Source of the DNA: RUG11198 sp036342255 | Lineage (GTDB): Bacteria; Bacillota_I; Bacilli_A; RF39; UBA660 | Assembly: GCA_036342255.1 (NCBI GenBank) | Contig: JAZAUS010000007.1 | Span: forward strand, 31,333-95,332 | DNA length: 64,000 nt | Direction of reading: 5' to 3' | In this document: positions 32,824 through 42,220 of the stretch, piece by piece | How the letters are laid out: every line of letters starts with the position of its first letter | Numbering within the stretch: position 1 is the first letter of the stretch | Position numbers and translations under genes: made by a program | The notes under the pieces: generated by a model | Databases searched by the model: none | Seen by the model: the letters and a program-made list of their open reading frames with translations, nothing else | What the model was told of the DNA's origin: nothing

Positions 32824-32848
32824 AATCAGTTTTTTACTGATTTTTTTT
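32824..32848 (+). terminator. Terminator after dnaN
   Basis: AATCAGT (32824-32830) pairs with ACTGATT (32836-32842), followed by T residues. Confidence 0.8.
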
Positions 32849-32934
32849 ATTTTCGACAATTTTCGATAATATTCGACATTTTTTTGTGTTTTAATTTATT
32901 TCAACACATTTTATTGTGTTTTTGGGGGGATAAT

Positions 32935-33396
32935 ATGAAAGAATTAAATAATTATATTATTAATTTAGAGACATTATTATTAATACCTGTTGATGATAAA
33001 AAGACAAAAGTATTTGAAGTAGATGAAGAATTTATTGTTAAGAAAAGTATGATGGATATTATCAAAGATAGTTGTTTATTTTTTGGTAGTTCATTTGAGG
33101 GGAGAAAAGAGGGAACTAAATCTTTATTAAAATGTGGAATTAAAGTACCTATTATTATTGATGATAGTAGGGATTTAATTTTATTTCCTACTTTATCTTA
33201 TAGAAATGAGAGAAATATTTGGGTTGTTTATAATAATTTAGTTGATTATAGTAAATATGATTTGAATAATACTTTATTTTTGTTTAGAAATAATAATGAT
33301 ATTAAGGTTAATGTTAAGTTTAATATTGTTGATAATCAGGTTTTTAGATGTCTTAAATTAGATGCAATTATGAAAAAAAGAAAAGAATTAGAGTAA
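32935..33396 (+). CDS. ComK-family protein
   Basis: 153 aa. It matches the ComK family (competence transcription factor of Bacillus) along most of its length: the diagnostic block SCLFFGSSFEGRKEGTKSLL is followed by KVPIIIDDSRDLILFPTLS and a region RNERNIWVVYNNLVDY like the ComK 'CxWI' segment. ComK binds AT-boxes and activates DNA-uptake genes; some family members have other roles. The ATG at 32935 follows a run of Gs (GGGGGGA); the longer in-frame start at 32884 adds a poorly conserved tail. It takes the slot between dnaN and recF, where the S4 protein YaaA lies in Bacillus. Confidence 0.82.
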   Translation: MKELNNYIINLETLLLIPVDDKKTKVFEVDEEFIVKKSMMDIIKDSCLFFGSSFEGRKEGTKSLLKCGIKVPIIIDDSRDLILFPTLSYRNERNIWVVYNNLVDYSKYDLNNTLFLFRNNNDIKVNVKFNIVDNQVFRCLKLDAIMKKRKELE

Positions 33397-33440
33397 GAGA
33401 TTTTTTTTCTTTTTTTTATGAAAAAAAAGCTAATATTTCT

Positions 33441-33469
33441 TTGAAAAAACTAGTGTTTTATGCTATAAT
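33441..33469 (+). promoter_or_regulatory. Promoter of recF-gyrB-gyrA
   Basis: TTGAAA (33441-33446), a 17-bp spacer and a perfect TATAAT (33464-33469) precede recF by about 60 bp. Confidence 0.8.
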
Positions 33470-33528
33470 ATTAGATGTAAAACAGTGTTGATAAGTTTGG
33501 TGATTATTTTGAGTGTTAATGTAAAAAT

Positions 33529-34659
33529 ATGATTATAAAAAATCTTAAATTAAAGAATTTTAGAAATTATAATAAATTGGATATTAAACTTAGTAATAGA
33601 TTAAATATTTTTATTGGGGATAATGCTCAAGGTAAATCAAATATACTGGAATCTATAGTTGTTTTAGCTCTTACTAAATCTTATTTAAATGTTAAGGATA
33701 AAGATTTAATTAAGGATGGTGAAATGGTTGCTAATATAGTGGCTGATGTTGATTTTGGTGATACTGTTGATAAATTATTTATTAGTTTTAGTGAAAATGA
33801 GAAGAAGATTAAAATTAATAATAATGATATAAAGAAATATAGTGATTATGTTTCTAGGGTTAGATTTATATTATTTAGTCCGATGGATATAGGGTTAATT
33901 AAGGATAGTCCTGCTGCTAGAAGGAAAAATTTTAATGTTGAGATAAGTCAGTTATCTAATAAGTATGTTAAGATGCTTCAAAATTATAATGCTTTGTTAA
34001 AAAAAAGAAATCAGTTTTTAAAGACTATTGTAAATACTGGTAAGTGCAATGATTTTTATTTAGATATATTGGATGATAAGTTTTCAACATTAGCTGTGGA
34101 AATTACTAAAGAGAGGGATAAATTTGTTTCTAGTATTAATGAGAAACTTGGTGATATTTATGATGAGATTACTGGAAATGAGGGATTAATACTTAATTAT
34201 TTGAGTGTGGTTGATATAGTTGATGATAAAATTGAAATGAAAAATTTATTTTTAAAGAAGTTAAAGAATAATTTTGAGAAAGACAAATTTTATGGAATGA
34301 CTTTATTAGGACCTCATAGAGATGATTATTCTTTATTTTTATCTGATAAAGATTTAGCTATATATGGATCGCAAGGACAAAATAGAGCAGCTATTTTAGC
34401 ATTAAAATTGGCTGAGATTGATATATTTAAAAATATTTGTGGTGATTATCCTATTTTACTTTTAGATGATATTTTTAGTGAATTAGATACTAAGAGAAAA
34501 AATAGGTTGGTTAAATATATATTAGATGATGTTCAGACTATTATTACAACCACTGATTTGAATGTTATAGATGATTCTTTAGTTAAAAGAGCTAAAATAT
34601 TTAATATTCGTGATGGTAAGGTAGTTATAAACAGAAGAAAGAAGGTAAAAGATGAATAA
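33529..34659 (+). CDS. recF: DNA replication/repair protein RecF
   Basis: 376 aa SMC-like ATPase that helps load RecA on gapped DNA. It starts with MIIKNLKLKNFRNY; Walker A is GDNAQGKSN, the signature region GSQGQNRAAILALKLAE, and Walker B LLLDDIFSELD. Length is typical. The ribosome binding site is weak. The stop overlaps gyrB by 8 bp, so recF-gyrB-gyrA is one coupled operon behind the promoter at 33441. A tiny reading frame ends in front of the start (TGA overlapping ATGA-like context), perhaps aiding initiation. Confidence 0.96.
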   Translation: MIIKNLKLKNFRNYNKLDIKLSNRLNIFIGDNAQGKSNILESIVVLALTKSYLNVKDKDLIKDGEMVANIVADVDFGDTVDKLFISFSENEKKIKINNNDIKKYSDYVSRVRFILFSPMDIGLIKDSPAARRKNFNVEISQLSNKYVKMLQNYNALLKKRNQFLKTIVNTGKCNDFYLDILDDKFSTLAVEITKERDKFVSSINEKLGDIYDEITGNEGLILNYLSVVDIVDDKIEMKNLFLKKLKNNFEKDKFYGMTLLGPHRDDYSLFLSDKDLAIYGSQGQNRAAILALKLAEIDIFKNICGDYPILLLDDIFSELDTKRKNRLVKYILDDVQTIITTTDLNVIDDSLVKRAKIFNIRDGKVVINRRKKVKDE

Positions 34660-36565
34660 TGAACATTATGAAGCTAGTGATATTCAAGTATTAGAGGGAT
34701 TAGAAGCTGTTAGAAAAAGACCTGGTATGTATATTGGGACTACTAGTTCTAGAGGATTACATCATTTGGTATGGGAAATTGTGGATAACGCTATTGATGA
34801 AGCATTAGCTGGTTATTGTGATGATATTGAGATTACTATTAATAAAGATGGTTCTGTAACTGTTAAAGATGATGGTAGAGGTATACCTGTTGAAACTCAT
34901 CCTAAAACTGGTTTATCAACTGTGGAAACTGTATATACAGTACTTCATGCAGGTGGTAAATTTGGTGGTGGAGGATATAAAGTAAGTGGTGGATTACATG
35001 GTGTTGGTGCTAGTGTAGTTAATGCTTTATCTAAATGGGTTGAAGTTACTGTTTATAAACATGGTAAAGTATATAATATTAAGTTTGCTGATGGCGGTAA
35101 GACAACTCAACCTTTAACAGTTATTGGAGATTGTAGTGAAGATAGGACTGGTACAACTGTATCTTTTATGCCTGATGAAAATATATTTAAGGAAACTACT
35201 ATTTTTGATTATGATACATTGAGGGTAAGGGCTAAAGAGTTGGCTTTTCTTAATAAAGGGTTAAGAATAATCTTAATGGATGATAGAAGTGATCGTAAAG
35301 ATACTTTTGTATATGAAGGTGGTATTAAAGAATTTGTTGCTGATTTAAACAAGAAGAAAGAACCAATTCATGAAGATATAGTTTATGTTGAAGGTGTGGA
35401 AAACGATATTGCTATGGAGGTATCTTTACAATATACTACTGGTTATGATACGGTTTTATATTCTTTTGTTAATAATATAATTACACCTGAAGGTGGTACT
35501 CATGAAGATGGAGTTAAGCAAGCTTTAACTAGAATTATAAATAATTATGGTAGAAATAGCAAAATTCTTAAGGATAAAGATGAATCTTTATCTGGTGAAG
35601 ATGTTCGTGAAGGTATATCTATGATTATATCTGTTAAAGTTCCTGAGCCTCAATTTGAAGGACAGACTAAGACTAAATTAGGTAATAGTGAAGTTAGGAA
35701 AGTAGTATCAAATTTGTTTGGTAAGGAATTTGAAAGATTTTTGATGGAGAATCCTAATGATGCTAGGGTTATTGTGGAAAAAGCTATGACAGCTGCTAGA
35801 GCTAGAGTTGCTGCTAAGAGAGCTCGTGAGATTACAAGACGTAAGGGTGGATTAGAAATATCTAATTTCTGGGGAAAACTTACAGATTGTTCTTCTAAGG
35901 ATGCTACAGAATCAGAAATGTTTATAGTCGAGGGTGATTCTGCAGCTGGTTCTGCTAAGATGGGTAGAGATCCTATTACACAAGCTATTCTTCCTATTAG
36001 AGGTAAGATTCTTAATGTTGAGAAGGCTAGATTAGATAGAGTTTTGGCTAATGAAGAAATAAAGACTATGATTACTGCTTTAGGTACTGGTATTGGTAAG
36101 GAATTTGATATTAACAAATTAAGATATTATAAAGTTATAATTATGACTGATGCTGATGTTGATGGAGCTCATATTAGAACACTTCTTCTGACGCTGTTTT
36201 ATAGGTATTTTAGGCCTCTTATTGATGGTGGGCATATATATGCTGCTCAACCACCTCTTTATTCAATTAAACATGGTAAAACGATTAAATATGTGTTAGA
36301 TGATGAAGAAAGAGATAAATATCTTAGTACTCTTCCTTCTAATACTAAATATGAAATTGGTCGTATGAAAGGTTTAGGAGAGATGGATCCAGAAGAATTA
36401 AGAGAGACTACTATGGGTATTGATATGAGAACATTAAAACAAATTACAATGGATGATGCTGTTGCTGCTGATGAAGTATTTCAACTTCTTATGGGTGAAG
36501 AAGTTGAACCTAGACGTAAATTTATTGAGGATAATGCTTTAAATGTAGCTAATTTGGATGTTTAG
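34652..36565 (+). CDS. gyrB: DNA gyrase subunit B
   Basis: 637 aa, typical. The GHKL ATPase domain has EIVDNAIDEALAG, DDGRGIPVETHPKTG and GGLHGVGASVVNALS; the transducer follows; the TOPRIM domain has VEGDSAAGSAK and DADVDGAHIRTLL; the C-terminal tail ends RRKFIEDNALNVANLDV, typical for GyrB. With GyrA it introduces negative supercoils using ATP and is the target of novobiocin-type drugs. It is followed 11 bp later by gyrA. Confidence 0.97.
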   Translation: MNNEHYEASDIQVLEGLEAVRKRPGMYIGTTSSRGLHHLVWEIVDNAIDEALAGYCDDIEITINKDGSVTVKDDGRGIPVETHPKTGLSTVETVYTVLHAGGKFGGGGYKVSGGLHGVGASVVNALSKWVEVTVYKHGKVYNIKFADGGKTTQPLTVIGDCSEDRTGTTVSFMPDENIFKETTIFDYDTLRVRAKELAFLNKGLRIILMDDRSDRKDTFVYEGGIKEFVADLNKKKEPIHEDIVYVEGVENDIAMEVSLQYTTGYDTVLYSFVNNIITPEGGTHEDGVKQALTRIINNYGRNSKILKDKDESLSGEDVREGISMIISVKVPEPQFEGQTKTKLGNSEVRKVVSNLFGKEFERFLMENPNDARVIVEKAMTAARARVAAKRAREITRRKGGLEISNFWGKLTDCSSKDATESEMFIVEGDSAAGSAKMGRDPITQAILPIRGKILNVEKARLDRVLANEEIKTMITALGTGIGKEFDINKLRYYKVIIMTDADVDGAHIRTLLLTLFYRYFRPLIDGGHIYAAQPPLYSIKHGKTIKYVLDDEERDKYLSTLPSNTKYEIGRMKGLGEMDPEELRETTMGIDMRTLKQITMDDAVAADEVFQLLMGEEVEPRRKFIEDNALNVANLDV

Positions 36566-36576
36566 GAGGTTAGAAT

Positions 36577-39045
36577 ATGCAAGATGAATTAAAAGATAAA
36601 AAAGTTAGTGTTGATATAGTTGGGGAGATGAAGACATCTTTTCTAGATTATTCTATGAGTGTTATTGTTGCTAGAGCACTTCCAGATGTTAAAGATGGTT
36701 TGAAACCTGTTCATAGGAGAGTTTTATATACTTTGTATGAAGAAGGGATGACACCAGATAAAAAGTATCAGAAGAGTGCTAATGCTGTTGGAGCTGTTAT
36801 GGGTCATTATCATCCTCATGGTGATTCGGCTATATATGATACGATGGTTAGAATGGCTCAAGACTTTACTTATAGACATTGTTTAGTTGATGGACATGGT
36901 AATTTTGGTTCTATTGATGGTGATGGAGCTGCTGCTAGTCGTTATACTGAGGCTAGACTTGCTAAGATATCAATGGAGTTATTGAGAGATTTAGATAAGG
37001 ATACTGTGGATTTTGCTGATAACTATGATGGTCAGAGAAAAGAACCTGTAGTTTTACCTAGTAGATTTCCTAATATTTTAGTTAATGGTAATATGGGAAT
37101 TGCTGTTGGTATGGCTACTAATATTCCTCCTCATAATTTGGGAGAAGTTATTGATGGATGTATTGCTTATATTGATAATCGTGATATTACTATTCCAGAA
37201 TTAATGGAATATATTAAGGGACCTGATTTTCCTACTGCTGGTGTTATTCTTGGTAATAGTGGTATACGACAAGCTTATGATACTGGTAGGGGTACTATTA
37301 CTATTAGAGGTATGGCTAATATTGAAACTAGTCATAATAAGGATAGAATTATTATTACTGAGCTTCCTTATCAAGTTAATAAGAAGGCTTTAATTACTAG
37401 AATTGGAGAATTAGTTCGTGATAAGGTTATTGATGGTATTAGTAATTTGAGTGATGAATCTGCTTTAGAAGGTATTAAGATTGTTATTGATATTAAGAAG
37501 GAAGCTAATGCTAATGTTGTATTGAATAATTTATATAAGCATACGCAGTTGCAAACTTCTTATGGTATTAATTTCTTAATGCTTGTTGATGGTAGTCCTA
37601 GGACTATAGGTCTTAAGGAGATTCTTGAGAAATATATTGATCATCAAAAAGAGGTTATATATAGAAGATCTCAATTTAAATTAAAGAAATATAAGGCTAG
37701 ATTGCATATTTTAGATGGTTTAAAGATTGCTCTTGATAATATTGATGAGGTTATTAAGATTATTAGGGAATCTGCTGATGATGAAATTGCTAAGAGTGGA
37801 TTAATGTCTAAATTTGCTTTATCTGATGCTCAAGCACAAGCTATTCTTGATATGAGACTTAAGCGACTTACTGGTTTAGAGAAATCCAAGATTGAGGAAG
37901 AGATTGAAGAATTATTGAAATTAATTGCTGAACTTGAAGAGATTATTGCTAGTGAGGAAAAGATATTAGAAGTTATTAAGAAGGAGATGCTTGAAATTAA
38001 AGAGAGATATGCTGATGACAGGAGAACGCATATTGATATGACTGCTATTGATTTTATAGAGGATGAATCTTTAATTCCTGTGGAAAATATTGTTATTACA
38101 CTTACTAATTTAGGTTATATTAAGAGATTACCTGTGGATACTTATAAAACTCAAAATCGTGGTGGTGTAGGTGTTAAGGGTATGGCTACTAATGAAGAAG
38201 ATTTTGTTGAACAGATTATTAATTCTAAGACTCATGATTATATTTTATTCTTTACAAGCCGTGGTAGAGTATTTAGAATTAAGGGTTATGAGATTCCAGA
38301 ATTTAGTAGGCAATCAAAAGGTTTACCATTAGTTAATTTATTAAATTTAGATAAAGATGAAAAAGTTATGACTTTGTTGAAAACTTCAAATGACGAGGAA
38401 GATATTAAATATTTGGTATTTTCTACGATGAGAGGTTTAATCAAAAGGACTGATATTCATGAGTTTGATAATATTAGGAATAATGGTAAGAAAGCTATTA
38501 CTTTGAAGGATGATGATGAACTAGTTTCTGTTCGTAAATCTACTGGGGATTATGATATTTTAATTGGATCTTCTAATGGTAGAATGGTAAGATTTAATGA
38601 ATCTAATATTCGTGTTATGGGTCGTACTGCTAGTGGTGTTAGAGGTATTAATTTGGATAATAGTATTGTAGTTGGTATGGAAGTTGTGGAAAATAATAAT
38701 TCTGATGTTTTTGTTATTACTAAAAATGGATATGGTAAGAAAACTTCTATTGATGAGTATAGATTAACAAATCGTGGTGGTAAAGGTGTTAAAACTTTGA
38801 ATATCACTGAGAAGAATGGTGATATTGTTAGATTTAGAACTGTTTCTGTTGGTGATGAAAAAGATCTTATTATTGTTACCAATGAGGGTCAAATTATAAG
38901 AATTGATTTTTCTCAAGTTTCTACTTTGAGTAGAGTGACACAGGGTGTTAGATTAATTAATTTACGTGAATCTCAATATGTAAGTACTGTTGCTATTGTT
39001 GATAAGTCTTATGATGATGAGATTAATAATGAAGTAGATAATTAA
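36577..39045 (+). CDS. gyrA: DNA gyrase subunit A
   Basis: 822 aa. The breakage-reunion domain has the catalytic tyrosine in AASRYTEARL. The quinolone-resistance region reads HPHGDSAIYDTMVRMAQ, with the usual Ser replaced by Asp-Ser order typical of the family. The C-terminal pinwheel includes a GyrA-box variant QNRGGVGVKG, which supports GyrA rather than ParC, as does the location after gyrB at the origin. GGAGG precedes the start. A strong terminator and then the parS-rich segment follow. Confidence 0.97.
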   Translation: MQDELKDKKVSVDIVGEMKTSFLDYSMSVIVARALPDVKDGLKPVHRRVLYTLYEEGMTPDKKYQKSANAVGAVMGHYHPHGDSAIYDTMVRMAQDFTYRHCLVDGHGNFGSIDGDGAAASRYTEARLAKISMELLRDLDKDTVDFADNYDGQRKEPVVLPSRFPNILVNGNMGIAVGMATNIPPHNLGEVIDGCIAYIDNRDITIPELMEYIKGPDFPTAGVILGNSGIRQAYDTGRGTITIRGMANIETSHNKDRIIITELPYQVNKKALITRIGELVRDKVIDGISNLSDESALEGIKIVIDIKKEANANVVLNNLYKHTQLQTSYGINFLMLVDGSPRTIGLKEILEKYIDHQKEVIYRRSQFKLKKYKARLHILDGLKIALDNIDEVIKIIRESADDEIAKSGLMSKFALSDAQAQAILDMRLKRLTGLEKSKIEEEIEELLKLIAELEEIIASEEKILEVIKKEMLEIKERYADDRRTHIDMTAIDFIEDESLIPVENIVITLTNLGYIKRLPVDTYKTQNRGGVGVKGMATNEEDFVEQIINSKTHDYILFFTSRGRVFRIKGYEIPEFSRQSKGLPLVNLLNLDKDEKVMTLLKTSNDEEDIKYLVFSTMRGLIKRTDIHEFDNIRNNGKKAITLKDDDELVSVRKSTGDYDILIGSSNGRMVRFNESNIRVMGRTASGVRGINLDNSIVVGMEVVENNNSDVFVITKNGYGKKTSIDEYRLTNRGGKGVKTLNITEKNGDIVRFRTVSVGDEKDLIIVTNEGQIIRIDFSQVSTLSRVTQGVRLINLRESQYVSTVAIVDKSYDDEINNEVDN

Positions 39046-39051
39046 GAAATA

Positions 39052-39083
39052 TGTTGGAGTATTATTACTCCAACATTTTTTTT
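39052..39083 (+). terminator. Terminator after gyrA
   Basis: TGTTGGAGTA (39052-39061) pairs perfectly with TACTCCAACA (39066-39075), followed by eight T residues. Confidence 0.9.
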
Positions 39084-39137
39084 GATTATATTTGTGGATA
39101 ATTATTTTTTCTATTAGTTCTATTTTATTGTTTATTA

Positions 39138-39783
39138 TGTTTCACGTGAAACTTTAATATACTTTTATTATATTTATTTATTATTCAGTTAAATTTTATT
39201 TTTAATAACATTTTTTTTTTGATATTATTTTTTTTATGTTTCACGTGGAACATGTTTATTATATATTATTCTTTTATTGAATCATTATTTTTTGTTTATA
39301 TTTGCAGTTTATTTTATTTTTCTCTTTCTAATTTTATTATATTGTTGATTTGTTATATTTAAGTTTCACGTGAAACATGATTAGTATATTTATATTCTCA
39401 AATTATCTCTTTTTATTTTTGATTGTTTTTGTTCTATAAGAGTAGGTTTCACGTGGAACATGTTTATTATATATTATTCTTTTATTGAATCATTATTTTT
39501 TGTTTATAGTTGCAATTTATTTTATTTTTCTCTTTCTAATTTTATTATATTGCTGATTTGTTATATCTAAGTTTCACGTGAAACATGATTAGTATATTTA
39601 TATTCTCAAATTATCTCTTTTTATTATTGATTGCTTTTGTTCTATAAGAGTAGGTTTCACGTGGAACATTTTTTTTATACTCTTTTTTTTATTATTCTAG
39701 TTATATATTTTCTATATAAATGTATTTCAATACTTTTATTTGTTTAATTATATAAATTATAGATTAATGTTTCACGTGGAACA
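39138..39783. promoter_or_regulatory. parS: Cluster of seven parS centromere sites
   Basis: Sixteen-base sites with core GTTTCACGTG(A/G)AAC start at 39138, 39237, 39362, 39445, 39570, 39653 and 39768. The first is TGTTTCACGTGAAACT and the second TGTTTCACGTGGAACA; both match the Bacillus parS consensus closely. They occupy a gene-free, AT-rich stretch (39084-40010) in which I see no other features apart from the 208-bp duplication. ParB binds parS and loads condensin, so this is the chromosomal centromere, about 8 kb from dnaA. Confidence 0.93.
39237..39668. repeat. 208-bp tandem duplication carrying parS sites
   Basis: The unit 39237-39444 is repeated at 39445-39652 with very few differences, and a third copy starts at 39653 but keeps only its parS site. 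Each full unit has one GGAAC-type and one GAAAC-type parS. The duplication explains the paired spacing of the sites. Confidence 0.9.
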
Positions 39784-40009
39784 TTATATTTATGAGTTAT
39801 ATTATATTTAAATATTTGATAAATTTGTTGTTTTGAAATGGTATTTATAAATATTTTACTTAAAATAATATGTTGAAAAATACTTTTCTTTTTTATAATA
39901 TTATCATTTTTTAAAAATCTTTATTTTATTTGTTTATAAAAATGATAAAAATACTGTTATTATTGTGGAAAACTATTTTTCATTAGAACATTTTTTGTTA
40001 ATAATAATC

Positions 40010-40038
40010 TTGATTTTTATTCTTTTATATATTATAAT
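40010..40038 (+). promoter_or_regulatory. Promoter of the SRP RNA gene
   Basis: TTGATT (40010-40015), a 17-bp spacer and perfect TATAAT (40033-40038) lie just ahead of the RNA's 5' end. Confidence 0.8.
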
Positions 40039-40043
40039 TGTGT

Positions 40044-40124
40044 TGATGCAATAATATGTTTTGGAATCAAGTCAGGATCGGGAGATAGCAGCTTTAACAA
40101 AATATATTATGTGCATCTTTTTTT
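40044..40124 (+). ncRNA. ffs: Signal recognition particle RNA (4.5S type)
   Basis: About 80 nt. The conserved apical core GTCAGGATCGGGAGATAGCA matches the SRP helix 8 (usual GTCAGGxCCGGAAGGAAGCAGC). The flanks fold into one long helix: GATGCAATAATATGTTTT pairs with AAAATATATTATGTGCATC. It lies directly upstream of dnaX, as scr does in Bacillus, but is the short hairpin type without Alu domain. The core carries variant bases relative to the consensus. Confidence 0.88.
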
Positions 40125-40158
40125 AAATATCTACAAACGTATGTTTGTAGATATTTTT
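40125..40158 (+). terminator. Terminator between SRP RNA and dnaX
   Basis: AAATATCTACAAAC pairs perfectly with GTTTGTAGATATTT around a 4-nt loop, followed by T residues. Confidence 0.85.
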
Positions 40159-40226
40159 GTTGAATTTCTTGTTTTTTGTTACTATAATATGGTATAATTT
40201 ATTTAGATATTTTATTGGAGGTTGAA

Positions 40227-41891
40227 ATGAGTTATCTTGCTTTATATAGAAAATATAGACCTAGTAATTTTGAGGATTTAGTTGGTCAGAATAGTGTTTC
40301 TTCTATTATAAAAAATGAAATTTTATCGAATAAACTTAGTCATGCTTATTTGTTTTCTGGTCCTAGAGGTACTGGTAAAACTTCTACTGCTAAGATAATT
40401 GCTAAGATGATTAATTGTAATAAGTTGAGTAAAAAGGGGATTCCTTGTGGAAAATGTGATAGTTGTTTAAATTTTAATAGTAGTAGTGATGTTGTTGAAA
40501 TTGATGCTGCTTCTAATAATGGTGTTGATGAAATTAGGGATATACGTGATAAAGTTAATTTGGTGCCTACTTATGGTAAGTATAAAGTTTATATTATTGA
40601 TGAAGTTCATATGTTAACTACTCAAGCTTTTAATGCTTTATTAAAGACTTTAGAAGAACCTCCTTCTCATGTTATTTTTATTTTGGCTACTACGGAGTTT
40701 TATAAAATACCTGCTACTGTTGTTTCAAGGTGTCAGAAGTTTCAATTTTTTAAATTTTCTAATGATGAGATTATTGAACGATTGTCCAAGATTGCTTCTT
40801 TAGAAAATATATCTGTTAATAATGATATTTTAAATGAAATTGCTAGGTTATCTGATGGTGGTATGAGAGATGCTATTAATATGTTGGATCAGTTATCTTC
40901 ATTTAGTGATGATATTAGTATAAATGATTTGTATATGTTAAATGGTATTGTTTCTTATATAGATTTAGCTAATTTGTTGAAATATATTTATAATAAAGAT
41001 GTTATTAATATTGTTGATTTTATTAATAATCTTGATAAAGAAGGTAAAAATTTTGATAGATTTATTAATGATTTGTTGTATTTTTTAAAAGATTTTCTTT
41101 TAATTAAGAATAATTCAGATATTGTTATTCCTATTAAAGAGAAAAAAAATAAAATTATGGAATTATATGATTTATTTTCTATTGATGATTTATATAATTT
41201 TATTTTTACTATTAATGATCTTAATAATAAATTAAAGATTTCTAGTTATTCTTCTATATTAGTTATTACTTGCTTCGTTAAATTATCAAATGATTTAAAT
41301 GTTAAAGATGATGGTAATGTTAAAATTGTCGAAGATTTTAAAGATGTTTTTGATAATAGTGTTGATAAAGTTAATAATGAAGTAATTGAATTAAATGTTG
41401 ATAGGAAGCAAAAGAATGTATTAGATGATGAAATAAAAAAAATTCGTATTAATAATTCTTTTGCTACAGCTTCTAAACAATTAAAGGATAGTTTTGTTGA
41501 AAAATGGGTTAATCTTAAAAATATTGTTGATATTAATAGATATTCTTCTGTTATTGGTTTTATTGATGATATGGAGGTTTTAGTTGTTGGTAATAATAAT
41601 GTTATTTTTAAGGTTAATTATGATTCTTTAATTGATAGGGTGTATGATTATCTTGATGAATTTGAAAGTTTGTTAAAGGAAGTGTATAATAATGAATATA
41701 GAGTTATTATTATTACTTCTGATGAATGGAAATTTGAGAAAGATAATTATGTTTCTAATATTAAAAAGGGTTATAAATATACTTATATTGATGAAGTTGA
41801 TAATAATGATTCTATATCTAAACAGGCTAAAAATACTGATTTAGATAAAGTGATTGATTTATTAGGTGATGATGTTATTGTATATGAATAA
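40227..41891 (+). CDS. dnaX: DNA polymerase III subunit tau/gamma
   Basis: 554 aa clamp-loader ATPase. The N-terminal motif is MSYLALYRKYRPSNFEDLVGQ, Walker A GPRGTGKTS, a zinc finger built around CGKCDSC, Walker B IIDEVHML, and the sensor LLKTLEEPPSH. The long C-terminal region rich in Asn, Asp and Lys matches the tau extension that contacts the helicase and polymerase. The ATG at 40227 follows GGAGG; the in-frame start at 40215 lies inside it. It begins the operon dnaX-ybaB-recR-holB-ricT-trmN6-rsmI-pth. Confidence 0.95.
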   Translation: MSYLALYRKYRPSNFEDLVGQNSVSSIIKNEILSNKLSHAYLFSGPRGTGKTSTAKIIAKMINCNKLSKKGIPCGKCDSCLNFNSSSDVVEIDAASNNGVDEIRDIRDKVNLVPTYGKYKVYIIDEVHMLTTQAFNALLKTLEEPPSHVIFILATTEFYKIPATVVSRCQKFQFFKFSNDEIIERLSKIASLENISVNNDILNEIARLSDGGMRDAINMLDQLSSFSDDISINDLYMLNGIVSYIDLANLLKYIYNKDVINIVDFINNLDKEGKNFDRFINDLLYFLKDFLLIKNNSDIVIPIKEKKNKIMELYDLFSIDDLYNFIFTINDLNNKLKISSYSSILVITCFVKLSNDLNVKDDGNVKIVEDFKDVFDNSVDKVNNEVIELNVDRKQKNVLDDEIKKIRINNSFATASKQLKDSFVEKWVNLKNIVDINRYSSVIGFIDDMEVLVVGNNNVIFKVNYDSLIDRVYDYLDEFESLLKEVYNNEYRVIIITSDEWKFEKDNYVSNIKKGYKYTYIDEVDNNDSISKQAKNTDLDKVIDLLGDDVIVYE

Positions 41892-41916
41892 ATAAAATGA
41901 AGGAGAGTGATATATT

Positions 41917-42219
41917 ATGAATATACAAAGTTTAATGCGTGAGGCACAGAAGGTGCAGAAAGATTTTGAAAAGGCTCAGAAAGAATTAGCTAATACTGAT
42001 TATGAGGGGAAATCTTCTTTTGTAACTGTTGTTTTGAATGGTAATAAGGAAATGAAATCTTTAAAAATAGATTGTGATGATACCTTAGAAGGAAATGATG
42101 ATATGGAAATGCTTGAAGATTTAATAGTAGTTGCTTATAATGAAGCAAATAAAAAAGTAGAAGAAGATAAAAAGAAAAAATTGGGTAAATATGGTAATGG
42201 TTTGTCAGGTTTGATGTAG
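41917..42219 (+). CDS. YbaB/EbfC family nucleoid-associated protein
   Basis: 100 aa. It starts MNIQSLMREAQKVQKDFEKAQKEL, the typical YbaB coiled-coil start, with a central beta-sheet (SSFVTVVLNGNKEMKSLKID) and a helical end, GLSGLM. YbaB proteins form dimers that bind DNA. It sits between dnaX and recR with a 1-bp gap to recR, the universal order. GAAGGAGAG precedes the start. Confidence 0.93.
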   Translation: MNIQSLMREAQKVQKDFEKAQKELANTDYEGKSSFVTVVLNGNKEMKSLKIDCDDTLEGNDDMEMLEDLIVVAYNEANKKVEEDKKKKLGKYGNGLSGLM

Positions 42220-42220
42220 T

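Noticed and set aside
35650..36117. 155-aa minus-strand frame inside gyrB
   Set aside because: Shadow frame opposite a highly conserved gene; composition is that of antisense gyrB. The similar frames inside mnmE (23833-24273, 24298-24546) and the parB-like gene (9937-10125, 10524-10841) were dropped for the same reason.
39237..39668. Regular repeats resembling a CRISPR array
   Set aside because: The repeated element is a 16-bp palindromic parS site inside a 208-bp tandem duplication; the spacers are themselves duplicated and there are no cas genes.
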